Part shown: one piece after another, positions 42,345 to 52,250 of the stretch
How positions within the stretch are numbered: the stretch's first letter is position 1
Layout of the letters: every line of letters begins with the position of its first letter
Origin: Allobaculum sp. Allo2
GTDB lineage: Bacteria; Bacillota_I; Bacilli_A; Erysipelotrichales; Erysipelotrichaceae
NCBI RefSeq assembly: GCF_022701175.1
Contig: NZ_CP078088.1
Span: 434,001 to 498,000, forward strand
Reading direction: 5' to 3'
Length of the DNA: 64,000 nucleotides
The notes under the pieces: generated by a model
What the model was told of the DNA's origin: nothing
Databases searched by the model: none
What the model saw: only the letters and a program-made list of their open reading frames with translations
Translations under genes and position numbers: made by a program

Positions 42345-42521
42345 AAAAATCGGTACGTTTCCTGCATACGAAACACATATACGGATATCCGGAGCACATA
42401 TACGGAGAAGAAAAACGGAAATCGCATGAATTCTCCGATCTGAAATTTCGATAGAGCCATTGAAAAACCGTCTTGAGCAAAAGCCGGCTTCTCGATCTTT
42501 ACGAGACGCTACACTGATGCT

Positions 42522-42547
42522 GGAGGCGGTTTTTATGGCATTGATTC
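42522..42547 (+). promoter_or_regulatory. Stranded ribosome site and start codon of thioredoxin 2
   Basis: GGAGGCGG, then ATG at 42535-42537, followed at once by the left target duplication GCATTGATTC (42538-42547). This is the native start of the thioredoxin gene, now cut off from its body by the IS4 element. Read across the IS end it gives only a nine-residue peptide. Confidence 0.85.
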
Positions 42548-44192
42548 CAATGTCATTAAGTTAAGGAGGGATAAAAATCGTATACCCTGTTCATGAGCGT
42601 TGTCATTTCTTATATTTTGCGTCTCAGGCATGACGAAAAGGATGATTTTCTACCTGTTGAAAAAATCATCCTGATGACTTTTCGGTTTTCAAATCTGTCA
42701 CTTCTTCTTTCTGGTATCAGCTCTTCCTTCTCTGATCGGAGATATCCTGGCCAGAAGAAGATCTTCCAGTGTACTCAAGCTGATTCTGGCTTTTTTGAAC
42801 AGCCACTGTTGAATCGTTTTGATGATGAATCCGAAATCTGCCTTCTGCTTGTGCTTTTTGGCCTGAGCGATGCGCTTCTGGTGCTGACGAGATCTTTCTA
42901 CCTTGTTGCGCAAACGGGAACAAAGATTGTAGAGAGTCATTTTGGCATAGATCTCTGCCTGGACCAGATCAAGCTTCCTTGAATGAGTCCATTCAAGATC
43001 GGTGTTTCGTTTCAGTCCCCTGAAGCCGACTTCAACCTGCCAGCGCAGACGGTAGATCTGCTTGATGTCCTCGGTCCCAAACTCAGCTTCCGACAGATTG
43101 GTGCAGACGGTAATGAATGATTCATTCCCTTCGCAGGCAGCTTTGAACCTCACAACCCTGATATTTAAAGGGAGTTCAGTCGTTTGACCGTCAAATTCAG
43201 GCTGCTTCCTGTACGAAGAGATGTACTTATAGACATCCCAATGGTCTTTGACATGCCTGTTGTTTTTACTGGTCAGAATCACATTGAAAGGAATGTCATA
43301 CTCTTCTGACTCGGGAGTCTTATAGTACTTGAGAATGCTTGTAGATGATGTCTCGTCTTTGATACGTATGACAAAAGGGACATGTTCCTTCTGCAGGCGA
43401 TAGAAAGACATAAGAGCTTCGTATCCCCGATCAGCGATGAAGATGGCTTTCTGAAATGAAGAACGCTGAGCGAGTTCAAGAAGAGCTGAATCTTCATTCT
43501 TCTCAGAGCCGGGTTGAAGCAGCGCGTCAGTAAAGACGGAGTTGAGGGCGTCGAATTCGGCATTCAAATGAACAAAGTGCCTCTTCTTGCCTTTTTAGAA
43601 GCGCCATAGGTGATGTCATTGTCCTGTTCAGGAAGAACTTGAATCTCGCTTCCATCTACAGCGAGGAGGCGATAACCCTTGAAGGTTTTAACATCAGAGC
43701 TGGAAGTTGCCTTGTTAAACCGATTGAAGACGTTTTTATAAAGTGAAGAGTTGATTTTGGAACGGGCCTGAGACACAGCAGAGGCTGAAACAGATGATCC
43801 GCCCTTAAACAGGATCCAGGGAAAGGAAGCAGCGAGGATTCCTCTGTCAGCTGAAACGGAAGAAGGACAAGCTCATGCAGGTCAATCTGCCGCTTACGGG
43901 TGAAGGCGGACTGAGAAGTAAAATTGGCAGGGTTCGCCGTTTCTGAGCTGATGATATTGAGGAAGGTGTTTCTGAAGAAAGAACATTCTTTGGCGATAGC
44001 AGTCATAGGGAAAACTCCTTTAAGTTCTCCCCATCGGCTGCGAAGCAGCCGCGCGGCGGCAGAAATTTGTCAATAGATTTTTAGAAAAAGTGAAAAACTC
44101 GAATCATTCGAGATTTGACTTGAAGAGTAGAAAAAGACCACATCACTGCTTAACGCTGATGTGGTCTGAGAAATCTTAACTTAATGACATTG
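42548..44192 (-). mobile_element. IS4-family insertion sequence at the thioredoxin 2 start codon
   Basis: 1645 bp. Perfect 18-bp inverted ends: CAATGTCATTAAGTTAAG (42548-42565) and CTTAACTTAATGACATTG (44175-44192). It is flanked by exact 10-bp target duplications GCATTGATTC (42538-42547 and 44193-44202). One transposase gene lies on the minus strand. A hairpin (AGACCACATCA/TGATGTGGTCT, 44137-44168) guards its upstream side, and a terminator-like hairpin lies at 42636-42675. Duplication length and Y-R-E-K signature match IS4. Confidence 0.95.
42698..44006 (-). CDS. IS4-family transposase
   Basis: About 437 residues. AAAGGAG precedes the ATG at 44006. The DDE residues sit in AVDGSEI (about 43650), IADRGYEA (about 43430) and YRLRWQVEVGFRGLK (about 43040); the last fits the IS4 signature Y-(2)-R-(3)-E-(6)-K exactly. 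The protein is split in three frames, with changes near 43830 and 43590 that behave as lost single bases. Otherwise it appears complete, including a basic C-terminus, so the element may be active. Confidence 0.9.
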
Positions 44193-44537
44193 GCATTGAT
44201 TCAAATTGAAAGTGAAGCCGAATTTGAAGACGTTCTGTCCAGAGACGGCATGGTTTTGATGGATTTTTACGGATCCTGGTGCGGTCCGTGTCAGATGTTT
44301 CATCCGGTTCTGGAAGAAGCGGATCAGCAGTTTTCGGATTCACTGACCATCGCGCAGGTCGACAGCGACCGGTTTGGCGATCTGTGCGATCAGTATGGTG
44401 CCGATTCTCTGCCCACACTCATCTTCTTTTATGACAAGAAGCCGGTTTTGAAAGCCAGAGGCTACCGTGATCTCGCCAGCCTTAAAGAGCTGCTGAAGAT
44501 TGCCCGTAAGAAAGCCGGTCTCGATGTGGTTGAATAG
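44184..44537 (+). CDS. Thioredoxin 2, start codon supplied by the IS4 end
   Basis: 117 residues, with the active site WCGPCQ and the cis-Pro in LPTLIFF; thioredoxin fold, cytosolic. The native gene began ATG-GCATTGATTC-AAATTG. The IS4 element now sits after the native ATG, and the new ATG (44184-44186) lies inside the IS right inverted repeat, in frame. The protein therefore starts MTLALIQIE instead of the native MALIQIE. The native ribosome site is 1.6 kb away, and no good one is seen before the new start, so expression may be low unless the IS end drives it. The C-terminal third after the fold is slightly longer than in thioredoxin 1. Confidence 0.88.
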   Translation: MTLALIQIESEAEFEDVLSRDGMVLMDFYGSWCGPCQMFHPVLEEADQQFSDSLTIAQVDSDRFGDLCDQYGADSLPTLIFFYDKKPVLKARGYRDLASLKELLKIARKKAGLDVVE

Positions 44538-44814
44538 AGCGCATAGCTCTGCGTGCTGTTCTTTTCATATTCCGTATTCCGCGATGCGGATGGGAGAAAT
44601 TGAAGAGCGCCCTGTCCGCTTTGACATGCACTTTTGAGGACGCTTCGTACAATGGACGATAAACCGTTCAAAAAGACAGGACTTCAGCACACAACCGGCA
44701 ATCTGCCGGTTTCTTTTTCGGGAATACGATTCATTGTTAAGGATAGATTCCAATACAATACTGTTATTCGCCCGCAGGCATGGCGAGAAAAATGCAAACG
44801 AAAAGGAGGCCCAC

Positions 44815-46197
44815 ATGGACCAATCAGTAGAACAATCCGTAGAACAGGCGGTAGCCAGCCAGAAGGAACTGTTCAAAAGCGGCACAACGCTGGACTTGCT
44901 GTTTCGAGGAAAGCAGCTGAAGCGGCTGTACGACGAAATCCTCCTTCAGCAGAAGAACATCGAACAGGCGCTCTATGCGGATTTGGGGAAATCCGCAGAT
45001 GAAAGCTGGATGAGCGAAATAGGCCTGGTTCTCGAAGCCATCCGCTATCAGATTCGCCATCTCTGTTCCGCTTCCCGGGTTCATCTCCACACGGTACCGC
45101 TTCATCAGATGCCCGCACTCTATGAAACGGTGCGCATTCCATACGGCACGGTCCTGATCATGGCTCCGTGGAACTATCCGTTTTATCTGGCCATGGTACC
45201 TCTGGCGGAAGCCATTGCAGCCGGCAACACAGTCGTTCTGAAAACCGGCCATGCGGCTACGGAAACATCCAGAGTCATTGCCGAGATCGTTCAAAATATT
45301 TACGATCCGGATTATGTAACCGTCTTTACGCAGGGCTGCGAAGAAATCGAAGCGCTGCTGGAAGAAGATTTTGACTATATCTTCTTTACAGGCGGCAAGA
45401 AGCTCGGATCCATGGTCATGGAAGCTGCATCGAAGCATCTCACGCCGCTGACACTTGAACTGGGCGGCAAATCACCGGCTGTTGTCGATGAGAGCGCCAA
45501 CCTGGCCCTGGCTGCGCGCCGCATCGTCTTCGGAAAATTCCTGAATGCCGGCCAGACGTGTGTGGCTCCCGATTACGTTCTCGTACACGATTCGGTTCTC
45601 GAACCGTTCATGGCTGCACTGATGCATGAAATCCGTCGACAGTATCCAAGTCCGGAACGCATCGGCAAGATCATTTCACCGGCGCATTATGAACGCCTGA
45701 TCGGCTACATTCATCCCGAACAGGTCGCCATCGGCGGCCGTGCGAGGGGAACGACCCTTCAGATTGAGCCGACCGTCCTTCTGGATGTCGACTGGGACGA
45801 CCCCGTTATGCAGGAAGAGATTTTCGGACCGATTCTTCCCGTGCTGACGTTCACGAATTTCCGTCAGATGATGCAGGAACTCGCGGATAAGCCGACGCCT
45901 CTTGCTTTCTATCTGTTTACCCGCAACCGTCTGCAGAAGCAGTACATGAAGTACGTTCAGCCCTTTGGCGGCGGCTGCATCAACGACACCATCATTCAGC
46001 TGGCTTCCGACAGCGTGCCGTTTGGCGGCATGGGAGCGAGCGGCATGGGACAGTATCACGGCAAATGGGGCTATGAAACGTTCTCCCATATTAAGAGCGT
46101 CGCCGTAAAGCCGGATGTGAAAATTCTCGATCTGCCGCTGCGCTATAACGACCGCAAGCCCTGGATGGCTTCGCTGATTCGAAAAGTGCTTCGCTAG
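44815..46197 (+). CDS. Aldehyde dehydrogenase (NAD(P)-dependent, class 3-like)
   Basis: Intact, 460 residues. It oxidises aliphatic or aromatic aldehydes to acids and lacks the N-terminal extension of classes 1 and 2, like the ALDH3 group. The active-site Glu is in LELGGKSP, the catalytic Cys in NAGQTCVAPDY, the nucleotide motif is FTGGKKLG, and the C-terminal part contains PFGGMGASGMG. AAAGGAGG sets the start at 44815. It lies between two thioredoxin genes in the same direction, which may point to shared oxidative or aldehyde stress duty. Substrate unknown. Confidence 0.92.
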   Translation: MDQSVEQSVEQAVASQKELFKSGTTLDLLFRGKQLKRLYDEILLQQKNIEQALYADLGKSADESWMSEIGLVLEAIRYQIRHLCSASRVHLHTVPLHQMPALYETVRIPYGTVLIMAPWNYPFYLAMVPLAEAIAAGNTVVLKTGHAATETSRVIAEIVQNIYDPDYVTVFTQGCEEIEALLEEDFDYIFFTGGKKLGSMVMEAASKHLTPLTLELGGKSPAVVDESANLALAARRIVFGKFLNAGQTCVAPDYVLVHDSVLEPFMAALMHEIRRQYPSPERIGKIISPAHYERLIGYIHPEQVAIGGRARGTTLQIEPTVLLDVDWDDPVMQEEIFGPILPVLTFTNFRQMMQELADKPTPLAFYLFTRNRLQKQYMKYVQPFGGGCINDTIIQLASDSVPFGGMGASGMGQYHGKWGYETFSHIKSVAVKPDVKILDLPLRYNDRKPWMASLIRKVLR

Positions 46198-46310
46198 AGC
46201 CGGATTCATGCCTTGAAACGTCCTGGAAATGCCCTGAATTCAAGCGGGCAAATGACTCTAATACCGCCTTTTGTCTATTCATAATAAAAAGAACAAGGGA
46301 GGTATTTCCG

Positions 46311-46666
46311 ATGATTCAGCAAGTTACAAGTACTGAAGATTTCAGTGACATTATTAACAGCAATCAAAAAGTTCTGATGGAGTTTTACGCCAGCTGGTGC
46401 CCCCACTGCAAAGCTTTCTATCCAACGCTCGATGCCGCCAGCAAGCCCCTCAATGAGGAAGGCATCGCCGTTGCCCGGACCGAAATTGATACGTTTGAAC
46501 AGATCGCTTCGGCTTATGGAATTGAATCCATCCCGACACTGACGTTCTTCGTCAACGGTGAACTCGTTGCCGAATCCGCCGGCAGCCGTGACGAGCAGGG
46601 AATTTTGAATTCGTTCGCTCGGCTCTCGCTCAGCAGTAAACCTGCGCCGCAATCGACCAAAAATAA
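46311..46666 (+). CDS. Thioredoxin 3 (CPHC-type active site)
   Basis: About 118 residues. The fold is thioredoxin, but the active site reads WCPHCK, the CPHC pair found in DsbA-like oxidases, and the cis-Pro is in IPTLTFF. No signal peptide is seen, so it is cytosolic. A stop at 46664-46666 appears if one A is restored in the run ACCAAAAATAA; otherwise the raw frame runs 18 codons into the adjoining IS1182-type element. AAGGGAGG precedes the ATG. The IS sits directly behind the gene, probably in its terminator. Confidence 0.8.
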
Positions 46667-46806
46667 AACGGCCCGCAGCTGGGAGGCTGCTGAAAAAGTC
46701 CCGTTTTTTGAAGTATAAAATCCGTGAAATAAAATTAAACCCAGCGAAGTTGCGTCAAAGACGCCCTCGTTGGGTTTTGTGCTTGATATGTGCATGATAA
46801 TTTTCG

Positions 46807-46814
46807 AAAAAGCC
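46807..46814 (+). repeat. Target duplication, left side of IS66
   Basis: AAAAAGCC, repeated exactly at 49350-49357. Confidence 0.92.
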
Positions 46815-47016
46815 GTAAGCGTCAAATAGAACCCGTCTAGAAATCGAGCGCAGACTCCTTCACAATTTCCGTGAAGACGTCTGCGCTCTTCTTTATAAAA
46901 ACTGCTCGACCGACTGCCCAGTGGGCTGCTGGTTGAGCAGTTTGAAGGCTTTTGTCTGCGAAAAGCGTTTGGCCACGAGAAAAGGCCAGAATTTCTTCTG
47001 GCTTTTTCGGATCTCT

Positions 47017-48704
47017 CTAATTTTCTTCCCTTTCCACATACAGATCAGCCGGCAGCGTTTTCGAATATGGAAGCAGCCCCTCAACGATATGGTCCTGGAG
47101 TCCCTGTGTGGATAAAACATCCAGAACATAGACCAGATACTTTCTTGGATCCAGGCCGTTGAGAATAGCGCTCTGCAGGATCGTGAAGCAGATGGCTGTG
47201 GCTTTGGCTCCTCTGAACGTATTGGAAAACAGGAAGTTCTTTCTGGCCATTACGAATGGCTTCACCATTCGCTCGCACGCATTGTCATCGATTGGAGTTG
47301 CTCTGTCTTCTAAGAAAGCAGCTAATTCTTTTCGATTTTTGACGAAGTATTCTGCAGCTTTCTTCAATTCTGACTTTGGGGCTGCGCCATCGTAGATTTT
47401 CCACATCAGGGCTTCGAGGGCTTCGAACACGGGACGGCTTTCCTTATCTCTGCGGATCTGAATCTGCTCAGGGGTTTCGTGCAGATTTTTGGCTGTCCGT
47501 TCGATTTTATAAAGCTTCTGGAACAGAGCGAGGGCTTTCAGGGTCAGGCTCAGGCCCAGGTTCTCTTCCTCCTCCAGAAACTTCGTTTTCTCTTCATCAC
47601 TCAGTTTCAGATACGCTTTGTAATCCCTGCGTGTTTTGAGGTGATCCGTGAGCTTGCGTCTGGCATGCGCCATACAGAAGGCAAGCGTGGCGTCCTTATA
47701 TATCCTGTGTACATCCGCTGCGTCACAGATGATTGTTCCGGAATAGTCCGGAGAAAGGAAATCCGCAAACGCCTGCTTATCTTTGCGCTCGGTGGCGTGA
47801 TAAACGACCAGCTGGTGATTTTCCGCCCAGCTGGTACGGGTAACAATAATGGTCCCCATCTTGTTGCCCCCGCTTTTCGAGCTTTCTAATACGCGTAAAG
47901 GCGTCTCATCCATATGAATGTGTCCGCTGTGTTTCAGATCTTTTACCATGCGGTTGTATATCGACTCCAGATACTGTTCCGAAGTTTCTATTCCCCAGTT
48001 GCTCATTGTCTGTCTGGTCAGATAGAGCCCCTGCCTGTTGACATCCTGCTCCTGACGGTAGAACGGAAGGCCAAGCACGACTTTGTCGGAAATGATTTTC
48101 CCTGTCAGAGAAGGGGAAGCATAACTTCCTGGAAACAGCTTGGATGTTTCTGGCTTAGCCTGGAAAATATGTGTCTCTCCGTTTTCGTCTTCATACAAAT
48201 AAACAGGGTAAATATCGCGCTGTACATACCACTGTGCAGGAACGTGAACGATCTGGTCATAAACAACAGACTTAAGCTGGACACATTTATCTTTAACCGC
48301 TTCAAACTCTGGACCGGTCGGTTCGATGGTATTGGTGATCTTAGGAAGATCATTGATATTGTCGTGAAGAGTTTTCTTTTGCCCTTTTGAGTCTGAACGA
48401 TTTCCTCATCCTCCTGTTCTTGAGAAAGATTCTCAAGGACAGACGCTGCTTTAGAATTGGCATCAAGATGCCCTTCAGGAAGGTTCTCAAACAGAGAAGG
48501 CATTCCCTCCGAAGAAGTCCCAAACCGCTCATTCCTGCTCTTGATTCTCTTGATGAAGTTGTAATTGAACATCTCGGAAATCTGAGCGGTTATTTTGAGA
48601 AGTTCTTCTTTGGAAGCATCTTTGAACATCTCTAAAACATCTTCTTGTTTCACTCCATCCGGGCTTTGAATAAGACGGAGCAGGCTGGAGAAATCATTTT
48701 TCAT
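47017..48704 (-). CDS. tnpC: IS66 transposase TnpC
   Basis: About 563 residues. The N-terminal helical region and the linker are in a first frame (48704 to about 48370); after a one-base change in an A/T run the rest runs intact. The IS66 core is clear: GSYASPSLTGKIISDKVVLGLPFYRQEQ, HMDETPLRVLE, the domain with CDAADVHRIYKDATLAFCMAHARRK, and near the C-terminus DNACERMVKPFVMARKNFLF. It is the DDE recombinase of the element. Confidence 0.92.
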
Positions 48705-48772
48705 GCCTTAACTATATCATATAATTCCATCTATATCAATTAATATTGAATGTTATAAAATTAATATTATTC

Positions 48773-49054
48773 TTATTTAGTATAAGCAGATTGTATCGAA
48801 AGGATATGCAGAATCGTCAGATCAGAGGAACAGGGAGTCGTTTTCTTGTAGACCTTTCCCGTATCCATGTTCAGACCGTCCAGCAGCCAGTTCAGCTGCT
48901 GGGATGTGATCGACACGATCCCATCTCCTGTAATTCTCCAGTCGAAATGTCCGGAGTTGAGAACCTTGTAGAACAGCCAGGTTCCCGTTCCGTCATAGTA
49001 CAGGCACTTGATGCGGCCCTTTGAGCGATTGGTGAAGCTGAATTTTGATTCCAT
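48773..49054 (-). CDS. tnpB: IS66 accessory protein TnpB
   Basis: 93 residues in the raw frame, shorter than the usual 110-120. The IS66 Orf2 pattern is visible as CLYYDGTGTWLFYKVLNSGHFDW followed by the Trp-rich C-terminus (QLNWLLDGL). AGGAAAAATAAG precedes the ATG at 49054. The C-terminal tail looks random (SDLTILHILSIQ), so a lost base may shift the last residues. TnpB is required for transposition of most IS66 elements. Confidence 0.8.
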   Translation of the reverse strand: MESKFSFTNRSKGRIKCLYYDGTGTWLFYKVLNSGHFDWRITGDGIVSITSQQLNWLLDGLNMDTGKVYKKTTPCSSDLTILHILSIQSAYTK

Positions 49055-49055
49055 C

Positions 49056-49277
49056 TTATTTTTCCTCCTGAATGACGACTTTGAAGAACGCCAGATCTGA
49101 AAGCTCTGGCGCCTTTTTCTGTTCAAGCTTTTCTACCGATTCGACGCAATGAACCATGCGTCGAAAACGGGTATAGTCCAGATCTCGAGTCCGACAGAAC
49201 TGTTTCATAGTCAGTTCGGGATGAAGATAGAAATCTTCGAGAAGTGTTTCCCACTTCATAAGGGTTTCGAGTTGCAT
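49056..49277 (-). CDS. tnpA: IS66 accessory protein TnpA-like
   Basis: 73 residues, shorter than classical TnpA. It is a small helix-turn-helix type protein (LTMKQFCRTRDLDYTRFRRMV) in the position of the first IS66 gene, with GGAGG 6 bases before the ATG. It ends one base before the tnpB start, so the two are translationally coupled. Confidence 0.78.
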   Translation of the reverse strand: MQLETLMKWETLLEDFYLHPELTMKQFCRTRDLDYTRFRRMVHCVESVEKLEQKKAPELSDLAFFKVVIQEEK

Positions 49278-49334
49278 AAAAACCTCCGATTCAGAATAAT
49301 TTTCCGAGATCGGAGGGGTGGCGCTAGACGGGTT

Positions 49335-50921
49335 CTATTTGACGCTTACAAAAAGCCGGTAATGGGGAGAGATATCCCCATTATTCGGTGGATAAGTCCG
49401 TTTTTCCGAATTTTGGGCGCACTTATCCCAGGGATTTTCCGAAAGCTTAAAAATTCGCTGGATGTTTGACAGAAAGATCGTAACGGCCGCCTGCAGTTTC
49501 ATTGAATTCAGCCCGCCTCCGCTCGCCTTACCGTATCCATAGTTCTGTTTAAGCTCGGCATTTTTCGCTTCGATTTTATAACGCTCATGCATCAGTTCCT
49601 GGTATTCTTTTGTCTCCATGAACGCCATCTGCTCAAGGTGAATATCGCTTTTGATTTTGACGGAGTAGCTTTTTGATTTTGCTCCTTCTTTGTAGCACCC
49701 TTCTTTGAGCGGACAGTGTTTACAGCGCTCTACATCGAAGTAATATGTTTCAACCTGCGTATTCGATCCATTCTTGGCTTTTTCTGACCTCCCGCGCTTT
49801 ACGGATTGCCTGATGTCCAGCTGGGCAAACGTACATTCCGGCATCTTTGTTGAATTCGAATTTGTTTTCTTCTCTGCGTGTTCCATGAGTCACCGTGGCA
49901 TTGAGCCTGGCAGCGAGTTTAATTCCGTTCTCTTGGGTGAATTCGAGGTTGTCTTTTTCTGCATAAGCACCGTCTCCGACGACCGCTTCGACTTCAATTC
50001 CATTCTCACGACTTTTTGCGATGAGTTCTTCCAGCTGTTTTCCATCGTGTTTTTCTCCGGAAGTGATCGCCGCTGCAGTGATGATTCTTTCGGGTGTCAT
50101 AGCCAAATGGCTTTTGAAGCCGAAGAAGGAGGAGTCCGCAGTTTTATGTCCAACTCTGGCATCCTGTTCCTTCGAGTACTCAAGCTCAACGGAAATTTCG
50201 TCCATCGCTTCTTGAAGGTAATGAATTCTTTCGGCGACAGCCGGCACCTGAGCCAGCTGCGGATTGTTCTGAATAGCCTGAATCACCTCTTCGCAATAGG
50301 AAACGGCGTCTTCAACCAGTCCGAATTTGCCTTCTTCTTCGAAGGCATCTGTTCTGTCAGGGAAGAATCAAAAGAATAAGCTGTTTTTCGCACAGCCTTG
50401 CAGCGTTTGAGAAGCTCTTCTCTGGGAGAGATATGTCTAAAACGAGAGTTTGAATGCGTTGAATCTACAATGATTCCATTTTTCGCGCTCATAACCCCTT
50501 TTTCCAGTGCCAGATCGACCGATCTTTTGATGAGGTCATCAAGAACAAGGTCCTGTGGGAGACGAGTAGAGCGAAATTTGGAAAGAAGAGAGGGATCGAT
50601 AATCTTCGTCTCTTCAGGATCCAGACCAAGAAAGAACTTCATTTCGAGGTCGAAGGTTGCCTTATGGATCAAATCACGATCGGAGAGCAAGTGAGCGGCT
50701 TTAAGAAGCAAAAGCTTAAGCATAAATTCAGGATCGACCGCCGTTCTTCCATAATCCTGTGTATAGTTCTCGCCAACGATGTCCCGAATAAAGGAAAAAT
50801 CGACATTTTCCTTAAGCATTCGCCAGAAGTTCGTTTTGGGAATCAAAATGTCGTAAAGATCAAGGTAAGGGCTGTAGCTAAGAGTCAGAGTATTCGAGTT
50901 ATTCAGCATAAACTTCACCAT
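49335..50921 (-). pseudogene. IS1182-family transposase, 3' end cut by IS66
   Basis: About 530 residues. Family features: N-terminal FWRMLKENVDFSFIRDIVGENY, DPEFMLKLLLLKAAHLLSDR, then VDSTHSNSRF; after a frame change near 50285, HKTADSSFFGFKSHLAM and VGDGAYAEKDNL; after another near 49770, the Cys-rich CKHCPLKEGCY and KNAELKQNYGYGKA. These are the DDE transposase and zinc-finger-like parts. The IS66 element interrupts the last codons, replacing them by a few IS66-encoded residues; the lost end lies at 46701-46814. It may still be functional if the C-terminal tail is dispensable. Confidence 0.87.
49350..49357 (+). repeat. Target duplication, right side of IS66
   Basis: AAAAAGCC, same as 46807-46814. 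Confidence 0.92.
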
Positions 50922-51078
50922 CCTATAAATACTATATAATAATATATAATAAAATTAATTCTAAATATTAATAAATTCTATCATCGGTGCGGATACTCCA
51001 GGCAAATAAAAATTCCGACATACAATTTACTTATGTATGCCGGAATTTAAAGAGACTTTTTCAGCAGCCTCGCAGCTG

Positions 51079-51511
51079 GCCATTTTTTGCACCTCCAGAA
51101 CGCAGGACCAATATAAAATCGGATTTATCTTCTCTTACGAGCGGCAGATCCGGTTTTTGTTTAGCACAGAAAACCCAAATGGGTGCGGCGGCCTGAGGGG
51201 ACCAAAAAGGACAGAGTGTTCGAAAAAGAGGCAATTGAAAAGGCTGCACGCCATTTGGATCGTCTGCCCAAAAGGCAGAGGCATGATCCTGGAGGGGAAA
51301 GAATGAAAATGACTCCGGTGCTTAAGGACCTGTGTAAATCTTCCATCCGGGTATGGGCCAGATACAAAAATTCAACAGATTTGAGCCATCTCTTTCTTCG
51401 TCAGTATCTGAAAAAGACTGGGTAAGGAAAAGCAAAATGCCCAAAGATTCCAGTGCATGCTTATGACGGCAAACCGATGCATCCGTTTTGAAAAAGAGAT
51501 GGATCGTATAA
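51079..51511. other. Region between IS1182 and comEA copy 1
   Basis: No convincing gene. A possible promoter TTGCAC-17-AATATA lies at about 51088-51116. A plus-strand frame from 51183 to 51425 (80 codons, basic and helical) has no good ribosome site and no recognised domain. It may be a fragment of whatever followed thioredoxin 3 before the IS arrived. Confidence 0.4.
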
Positions 51512-52012
51512 ATGGACATGGGAAGACTGTATAAAAACATTGGATTTTTTCTGTTTGCCGGACTGCTTGGGATGGCATTGGTTGGACGGAATACGCCCGT
51601 CTTTCTCTCACGCCAAAAACCGGAAACCATAGAAGTCCAGATTGAAGGCGAAGTGCTCCATCCGGGTCTGTATTCGATCCCAAACGGATCTTCAATCCAG
51701 GATCTGATCGCGGTCGCCGGCGGTCTGAAAGACAGTGCGGATCCAGACGACTGGCCGCTTGGACGGGAAGTGCGTTCTCAGGAAGTGATTTTCATACGGG
51801 CGAAAACGGAATCCGGCCAGCCTGATCGAATCAGCATCAATACCGCCGATCAAAACGAGCTCATGGAACTGCCGGGCATTGGAGAAGCAAGCGCCAGCCG
51901 GATTCTCGCCTATCGTGAACTGCATCCTTTCACCTGCGTCGAAGAGCTGATGAACGTTCCGGGTATCGGTCAGAAAAAGTATGAAAAGCTTCGCGATCGG
52001 ATTCGTCTGTAA
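51512..52012 (+). CDS. comEA: ComEA-like DNA receptor, complete copy
   Basis: Intact, 166 residues. One N-terminal membrane helix (IGFFLFAGLLGMALVG), an SLBB domain (VQIEGEVLHPGLYSIPNGSSIQDLIAVAGG) and a C-terminal double helix-hairpin-helix (INTADQNELMELPGIGEASASRILAY, LMNVPGIGQKKYEKL). ComEA binds double-stranded DNA at the cell surface and hands it to ComEC for uptake. No comEC follows directly; instead a 9-kb island separates it from a second comEA-comEC pair. It shares only moderate similarity with that second copy, so it is an older paralog and not a recent duplicate. Confidence 0.92.
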   Translation: MDMGRLYKNIGFFLFAGLLGMALVGRNTPVFLSRQKPETIEVQIEGEVLHPGLYSIPNGSSIQDLIAVAGGLKDSADPDDWPLGREVRSQEVIFIRAKTESGQPDRISINTADQNELMELPGIGEASASRILAYRELHPFTCVEELMNVPGIGQKKYEKLRDRIRL

Positions 52013-52250
52013 CAGAAGCGGAAAAAGGTCGAAAACAGGAACACGGGGCTCGAAGTTCGGAAAAATCAGGGGCTTTCTGAGGGGAATTTCAGGACGCAAA
52101 CCAAGTGAAATCGCTTAACTCGAAACACAAAAAGCGGAAAAGGGGACAAGAGTCCGTATGTCTATACATACCTTGCCTGCATAATCAGGAGCCAGCTCTA
52201 ATCATGCTATCGTGGAGATATGCATTACTTGACAAAGGAGGAGAAACAGC

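Larger units (their letters stand above)
46815..49349 (-). mobile_element. IS66-family insertion sequence
   Basis: 2535 bp. Perfect 26-bp inverted repeats starting GTAAGCGTCAAATAGAACCC at 46815 and ending at 49349. Exact 8-bp target duplication AAAAAGCC, the size typical of IS66. Carries tnpA-, tnpB- and tnpC-like genes in the usual order on the minus strand. It is nested in the 3' end of the IS1182-type transposase gene. Confidence 0.96.
46676..51078 (-). mobile_element. IS1182-type element, interrupted by IS66
   Basis: About 1.86 kb without the nested IS66. Ends: 17-bp perfect inverted repeat (AGGCTGCTGAAAAAGTC at 46684-46700 and GACTTTTTCAGCAGCCT at 51054-51070), extended to 25 bp with one mismatch. 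The outermost six bases are CAGCTG on both sides, which may be a target duplication. It lies directly after thioredoxin 3, with GGCC palindromic remnants on both flanks, so the target was probably that gene's terminator hairpin. Contains one transposase gene whose 3' end is cut by IS66. Confidence 0.85.
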
